Source: Nocardia higoensis (GTDB lineage Bacteria > Actinomycetota > Actinomycetes > Mycobacteriales > Mycobacteriaceae). Taken from it: DNA of 64,000 nucleotides. Numbering within the stretch: position 1 is the stretch's first letter; each line of letters opens with the position of its first letter. The stretch lies in contig NZ_JADLQN010000003.1 of assembly GCF_015477835.1 (NCBI RefSeq), positions 62,001 to 126,000 on the forward strand. The letters are read 5' to 3'. The translations under genes and the position numbers were made by a program. The notes beneath the pieces are model-generated. The model saw nothing but the letters and a program-made list of their open reading frames with translations. It was not told where the DNA came from and searched no databases. Shown piece after piece: positions 60,551 to 64,000 of this stretch.

Positions 60551-61458
60551 GAGGTGGGGCGGACGGCCGGGGCGCCCGCGACTACGGCGGCGATCTCACG
60601 CACCAGATCAACGACGCGCGGTCCCCAGCGACTCGCGATGTCCTCGTCGAGGACGTGCACCCGGCCGTCGCGGACCGCGGTGAGCTCACCCCAGCCCGCG
60701 CGCTGCGCGACGACCTCCGGGGTGACTCCGCAGCACTGTCCATCGGCCAGGAAGATCACATCGGGATTCTGCTCGAGCACGTACTCCGCCGACAGCTGCG
60801 GGTAGCCGTTGCCGCCGGTGGCGATGGATCGCAGGCCGAGCATCGAGTAGATCGCGCCGAGATAGGTGTCGTCGGTGACGGTGTAGTAGGTGTTGTCGAG
60901 CTCATGGTAGTAGCGCAGCGGGGCGTCGCGGTCGGGGAGTCCGGCGACGATGCGGTCGATATCGGTGCGCATTCCGGCGACGAGTTCGGCCGCGTCGCCG
61001 ACATGCCCTGTGGCAGCGCCGAGCTGTTCGATCTGGGCGTAGGTGTCGTCGAGGGTGCGCGCGGCGGGCAGGATCAGCGTCTCGACGCCGGCCCGCTCGA
61101 GCCCGGCGACCAGGTCGCCGGTGTCGGCGTTGGCCACGACGAGGTCGGGGTCGTAGCCGAGGACGGCCTCGACGTTCGGGGTGTAGCCGGACAGGTCGGT
61201 GACGGGAGCGTCGGCCGGGTGATCGGAGCGGTCGTCGACCGCGACCACCTGCTCCCCCGCACCGATCGCGTAGAGCATCTCGGTGGCGGTGGGGCTGAGC
61301 GAGACGATGGCTCGGGGGGACCCGTCCACGCTGTTCCCGCCGGTCGACGGGGCAGGCTCGGAGGCGCTGCACGCCGCGCTCAGCAGAATCAACGCGCCTG
61401 CGGCGACGAGCCGCCAGACCGTGCCCCACCGTCGTGCGCCACCGGACCGCCCAGCCAT
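60547..61458 (-). CDS. btuF: Cobalamin/cobinamide-binding lipoprotein (BtuF/FecB type)
   Basis: 303 residues. The lipoprotein signal ends in the lipobox LLSAAC (ALILLSAACSAS). The periplasmic-binding fold has AIVSLSPTATEMLYAIGAGE, VVAVDDRSDHPADAP, GYTPNVEAVLGYDPDLVV and IFLADGQCCGVTPEVVAQ. Start 61458 (MAGRSGGARRWG) is preferred; GTG 61557 lies within the riboswitch leader. It captures the corrinoid outside the membrane. First gene of the riboswitch-controlled operon. Confidence 0.92.
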   Translation of the reverse strand: MAGRSGGARRWGTVWRLVAAGALILLSAACSASEPAPSTGGNSVDGSPRAIVSLSPTATEMLYAIGAGEQVVAVDDRSDHPADAPVTDLSGYTPNVEAVLGYDPDLVVANADTGDLVAGLERAGVETLILPAARTLDDTYAQIEQLGAATGHVGDAAELVAGMRTDIDRIVAGLPDRDAPLRYYHELDNTYYTVTDDTYLGAIYSMLGLRSIATGGNGYPQLSAEYVLEQNPDVIFLADGQCCGVTPEVVAQRAGWGELTAVRDGRVHVLDEDIASRWGPRVVDLVREIAAVVAGAPAVRPTS

Positions 61459-61599
61459 GCCGAGTAGCCGGTCCGTCTCGAATCGTCCTGCACCCGCCCG
61501 GCGGGCAGCGTGCGGCCGTCGGGAAGCAATAAGCCGCCGGTGGGAAGCGAGTGGCACGACATCCTCCGTCCATACCGTCCTTCATCCGAGGACAAGTAC

Positions 61600-61755
61600 G
61601 CCTCCCGCGACGGCGGCCGACCTGACTCACCCGGCGAAACGCCGAGCTCACAGTTGCGGGACAGTGCCGGATTCCCACCGGCTTCACCGTGACGCCGCGG
61701 TACCCGGCCGGGTTCGGCAGGGCATTTCGCAGCGTAGTTCACCCCGGAAACCGAC
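61600..61755 (-). promoter_or_regulatory. Cobalamin riboswitch
   Basis: The minus strand carries the core GGTGGGAATCCGGCACTGTC then CCGCAACTGTGA (about 61645-61680) and GAGTCAGG (61620-61627), the conserved class I cobalamin aptamer blocks. The 5' stems extend to about 61750. The leader to the btuF start contains a CCCGCC/GGCGGG hairpin (about 61494-61507) that could serve as the switch platform. Cobalamin binding should repress the operon. The ends are approximate. Confidence 0.9.
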
Positions 61756-61859
61756 CGGCCTCGCCGTGCCCCGACACGTCCGAACCGGCGGACCTCAGAC
61801 CGACAGACCGTCCTCGAGGCTGCACCAGAGTACTTCGGTTTCGAACATATGATCGACTG

Positions 61860-62492
61860 ATGTACCTGGCGCACCTGCACTCGAAATACCTGCTTCCCCC
61901 GGTTCTGCTCGTCGTGTGCCAGGACGAGACCACCGAACGATGGGCAGGCGGACCCTTCGTCATCGGTCCCCGGCAATGGCCGAGCCTCGTCGCACGGCCG
62001 CTGCTGCTCGGCCCCGACAATGTCCCCGTCATCACCGACACCGCCGAAGCGATCACCGATGTCCCGCTCGCCGCCCTGTCGGCAATCACCCACGCCCACC
62101 ACCCCAGCATCGGTGCGATACTGAAATCGCTGGCCGCCGCCCTGCGGGGCATCGACGACGAAGACGCCGCCATCGTCGCCGAACTCACCGAACTCGGCCT
62201 CGGCACCAGCCCGGCCGCCGACACCTGGAGGCAGATGATGTCCGTGGATCTCTCCTTCTTCCGCTCGCAGACCTCGCAGCGCATCCGCGACGAAGGGCGC
62301 GAACAGGGACGTCAAGAGGGACGTCAAGAAGGACGCGCAGAAGACATCCTGCGCATCCTCCAACACCGCCGCGTCCCCCTCACCGACAGCGACCGCCACC
62401 GCATCCGTGACTGCGCCGACGCCGACACCCTCACCCGCTGGTTCGACCGCGCACTGTCCGCCGAAACCGCCGCGGAGCTCTTCACCGACTGA
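61860..62492 (+). pseudogene. 5'-truncated Rpn/transposase-associated family protein
   Basis: 210 residues from ATG 61860: YLAHLHSKYLLPPVLLVVCQ, LLGPDNVPVITDTAEAITDV, LSAITHAHHPSIGAILKSLA and a charged REQGRQEGRQEGRAED stretch. Full members of this actinobacterial family start about 80-100 residues earlier, and that part is absent in any frame (61690-61859). It might still be translated, but the fold's N-terminal half is gone. A second truncated Rpn-type fragment lies at 55710. Confidence 0.6.
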
Positions 62493-62499
62493 CCGCAAG

Positions 62500-62532
62500 C
62501 TGTCGGCCCCGCCGTAGTGGCGGGGCCGACAG
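62500..62532 (+). terminator. Hairpin terminator
   Basis: A 14-bp perfect stem (CTGTCGGCCCCGCC 62500-62513 with 62519-62532) and a 5-nt loop, 8 bp after the stop codon at 62492. Confidence 0.85.
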
Positions 62533-62711
62533 TTCGAGCCGCGGTCGGTACCGGTTGCACATGGGGGCCAAGCGAAGCAGCGCGGTCCCTGCCGGACCGC
62601 TCGGTCTCAAGACAGACTGCGGACAACCGCCCGGCGGTTACCCCCTATCCGGTCCCGATGCGGGCACAATGACACCCGCAGACCGCGCGCTACCAGAAGG
62701 GACTCCGCCGG

Positions 62712-63797
62712 ATGAAACGATCGCTGTCCGCACTCGCCAGGATCGGCGTGCTCACCGCCGCCTGCTGTGTCGCGCTGGGTGCGCCCGCGACAGCCGACCC
62801 CAACAACATCAACCCGATCCCGGTACTCAACGGATGGCAGGGCCTGCCGAAACTCCCCGGCCCCACCGAGGCCGTGTTCCAGATGACCGGAATGGACAGC
62901 CCCAACAAAACCCACACCGTCAACGTCCTCGGCACCGACCTCGGCATCATGTGGGACGACGGCCGCGGCGGAATGATCACCGCGTTCGGCGACACCGCCG
63001 GACTGGGCTTCCCGAACCTGCTCGCGGGCAGCATGTGGGCGTGGACATCCAACATGTTGTTCCACAGCACCACCACCGACCCGTCGGAAGGCATCTACTT
63101 CGACAGCATCACCCCCAACCCGCTGCCGAGCCCGAAGATCCCCGGCATCGAAATCAGCTTCATCCCCACCGCCGGAATCTCGGTCGGTGGCGTGCAGTAC
63201 ATGAGCATGATGTCGGTGCGCCACTGGGGCGATCACGGCAAGTGGGAGACCAATTTCTCCACCCTGGCCTCCTCCGGTGACGGCGGCCGGACCTGGGTGC
63301 AACTGCCCACCACCCGCCGCGCCAATGTCGACGGGCACGAGCGCTTCCAGCAGAACGCGTTTTTGAAGAACGACGGGTTCGTCTACCGCTACGGCACCCC
63401 CGCCGGCCGCGACAACCCCGGCTTCCTCTCCCGCGTCCGCGAAGCCGACATCGCCAACATCGATGCCTACGAATACTGGGACGGCGGCGCGTGGAAACCC
63501 AACGACCCCAAAGCGTCCGCGCCGATCGTCGGCAATGTCGGTGAGCTGTCGGTGCAGTGGAACGACCACCTCGGCCAATACGTCATGCTGACCACCGACC
63601 CAGCGAATTCGGTTGTGCTGCGGACAGCTCCGGCCCCTGAGGGGCCGTGGAGCGCGCCTCGCGTGCTGGTGGATGCCCGTGACCTGCCCACCGCGTACGC
63701 GCCGATGATCTTCCCGTATCAGACCGGAGACGACCTGTACTTCCTGCTCACCGTGCACAGCCAGTACAACGTGGTACTCATGCGAACACCGTTGTGA
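62712..63797 (+). CDS. Secreted DUF4185 (GH183-type) protein, second copy
   Basis: 361 residues. Signal peptide (MKRSLSALARIGVLTAACCV) cleaving near TADP; the mature N-terminus PNNINPIPVLNGWQGLPKLP matches the copy at 51122. Conserved GTDLGIMWDDGRGGMITAFG and AYAPMIFPYQTGDDLYFLLT blocks are shared. Start ATG follows AGAAGGGA. Two copies suggest roles in remodelling D-arabinan of the cell wall or of lipoarabinomannan; activity was not verified here. Confidence 0.9.
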   Translation: MKRSLSALARIGVLTAACCVALGAPATADPNNINPIPVLNGWQGLPKLPGPTEAVFQMTGMDSPNKTHTVNVLGTDLGIMWDDGRGGMITAFGDTAGLGFPNLLAGSMWAWTSNMLFHSTTTDPSEGIYFDSITPNPLPSPKIPGIEISFIPTAGISVGGVQYMSMMSVRHWGDHGKWETNFSTLASSGDGGRTWVQLPTTRRANVDGHERFQQNAFLKNDGFVYRYGTPAGRDNPGFLSRVREADIANIDAYEYWDGGAWKPNDPKASAPIVGNVGELSVQWNDHLGQYVMLTTDPANSVVLRTAPAPEGPWSAPRVLVDARDLPTAYAPMIFPYQTGDDLYFLLTVHSQYNVVLMRTPL

Positions 63798-63804
63798 CTG
63801 AACC

Positions 63805-64000
63805 CTTGAATCGATCATCGGCCTGTTCAAGACCGAGGTCGTGCGCCGCCATGGCCCGTTCAAGACCATCACCGATGTCGAGTACGCACTGATGGAATGG
63901 TGGCGACTGGTACAACAACGCGCGACTGCATTCCGGCTCGGCTACCTCACCCCGGCCGAGTACGAGGCCGACTACTACGCTCAACTATCGCCAGGCCGAC
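63805..64000 (+). pseudogene. IS3-family transposase remnant, frameshifted and cut by the window edge
   Basis: SIIGLFKTEVVRRHGPFKTI, then TDVEYALMEW, then in a second frame DWYNNARLHSG, then in the first frame LGYLTPAEYEADYYAQLS: the end of an IS3 integrase core broken by two compensating frameshifts near 63900-63945. It is in the same orientation as the fragment at 25116. Confidence 0.85.

Overview
The window is high-GC actinobacterial DNA, most likely a Nocardia or a close relative in the Mycobacteriales. The evidence is homologues of Mycobacterium tuberculosis etfD (Rv0338c), aspC (Rv0337c), udgA (Rv0322), dcd (Rv0321) and fadE5, two DUF4185 (GH183-type) D-arabinan hydrolase-like proteins as expected of an organism with an arabinogalactan wall, and many GTG/TTG starts with 4-bp overlaps. 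No rRNA, CRISPR array or replication origin was seen.

Layout. 1-25 kb is mostly core: an NRDE protein, a secreted protein, etfD, a RelE/ParE-like toxin-antitoxin pair, a paired acyl-CoA dehydrogenase operon, a YdcF-like protein, UDP-glucose dehydrogenase, a membrane-anchored Hsp70-like protein, a YibE/F membrane protein with tandem repeats, an aminotransferase, an XRE/TPR regulator, dcd, an SDR, a PAP2 phosphatase, and a lipase pair divergent from a PucR-type regulator. 25-33 kb is a mobile-DNA hot spot: an IS3 remnant, a recombinase remnant, then an intact tRNA-Gly(CCC) whose 3' end is repeated exactly at 30.28 kb and imperfectly at 32.65 kb. A tyrosine integrase lies beside the tRNA. The two intervals hold a tRNA-Pro 3' half, two uncharacterised proteins, an ABM monooxygenase and a solitary TnpB. 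33-39 kb is accessory: an XRE regulator, a cluster of four microproteins of which three share a His/Cys motif, an SRPBCC protein and a TerD-VWA protein. 39-56 kb is largely lipid metabolism: a PucR regulator divergent from an acyl-CoA ligase/DUF3556/FAD-oxidoreductase operon, a thiolase-enoyl-CoA hydratase-TetR operon with a perfect operator-like palindrome, a DUF4185 protein, a methyltransferase and fadE5. 56-62 kb holds truncated Rpn and TPR remnants around a cobalamin-riboswitch-controlled operon (lipoprotein, permease, ATPase, MBL-CobU fusion). 62-64 kb holds a second DUF4185 protein and a frameshifted IS3 fragment cut by the window edge.

How it fits together: EtfD is the membrane oxidase for electron-transfer flavoprotein reduced by acyl-CoA dehydrogenases, and the window holds three such dehydrogenases. 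The etfD and fadE5 promoters carry the same palindrome architecture (RTTACC-N4-GGTAAY), and a related palindrome with a wider spacer precedes the thiolase operon, suggesting shared control of beta-oxidation and its electron outlet. All identifications are by eye from motifs and remembered families; no search was run.
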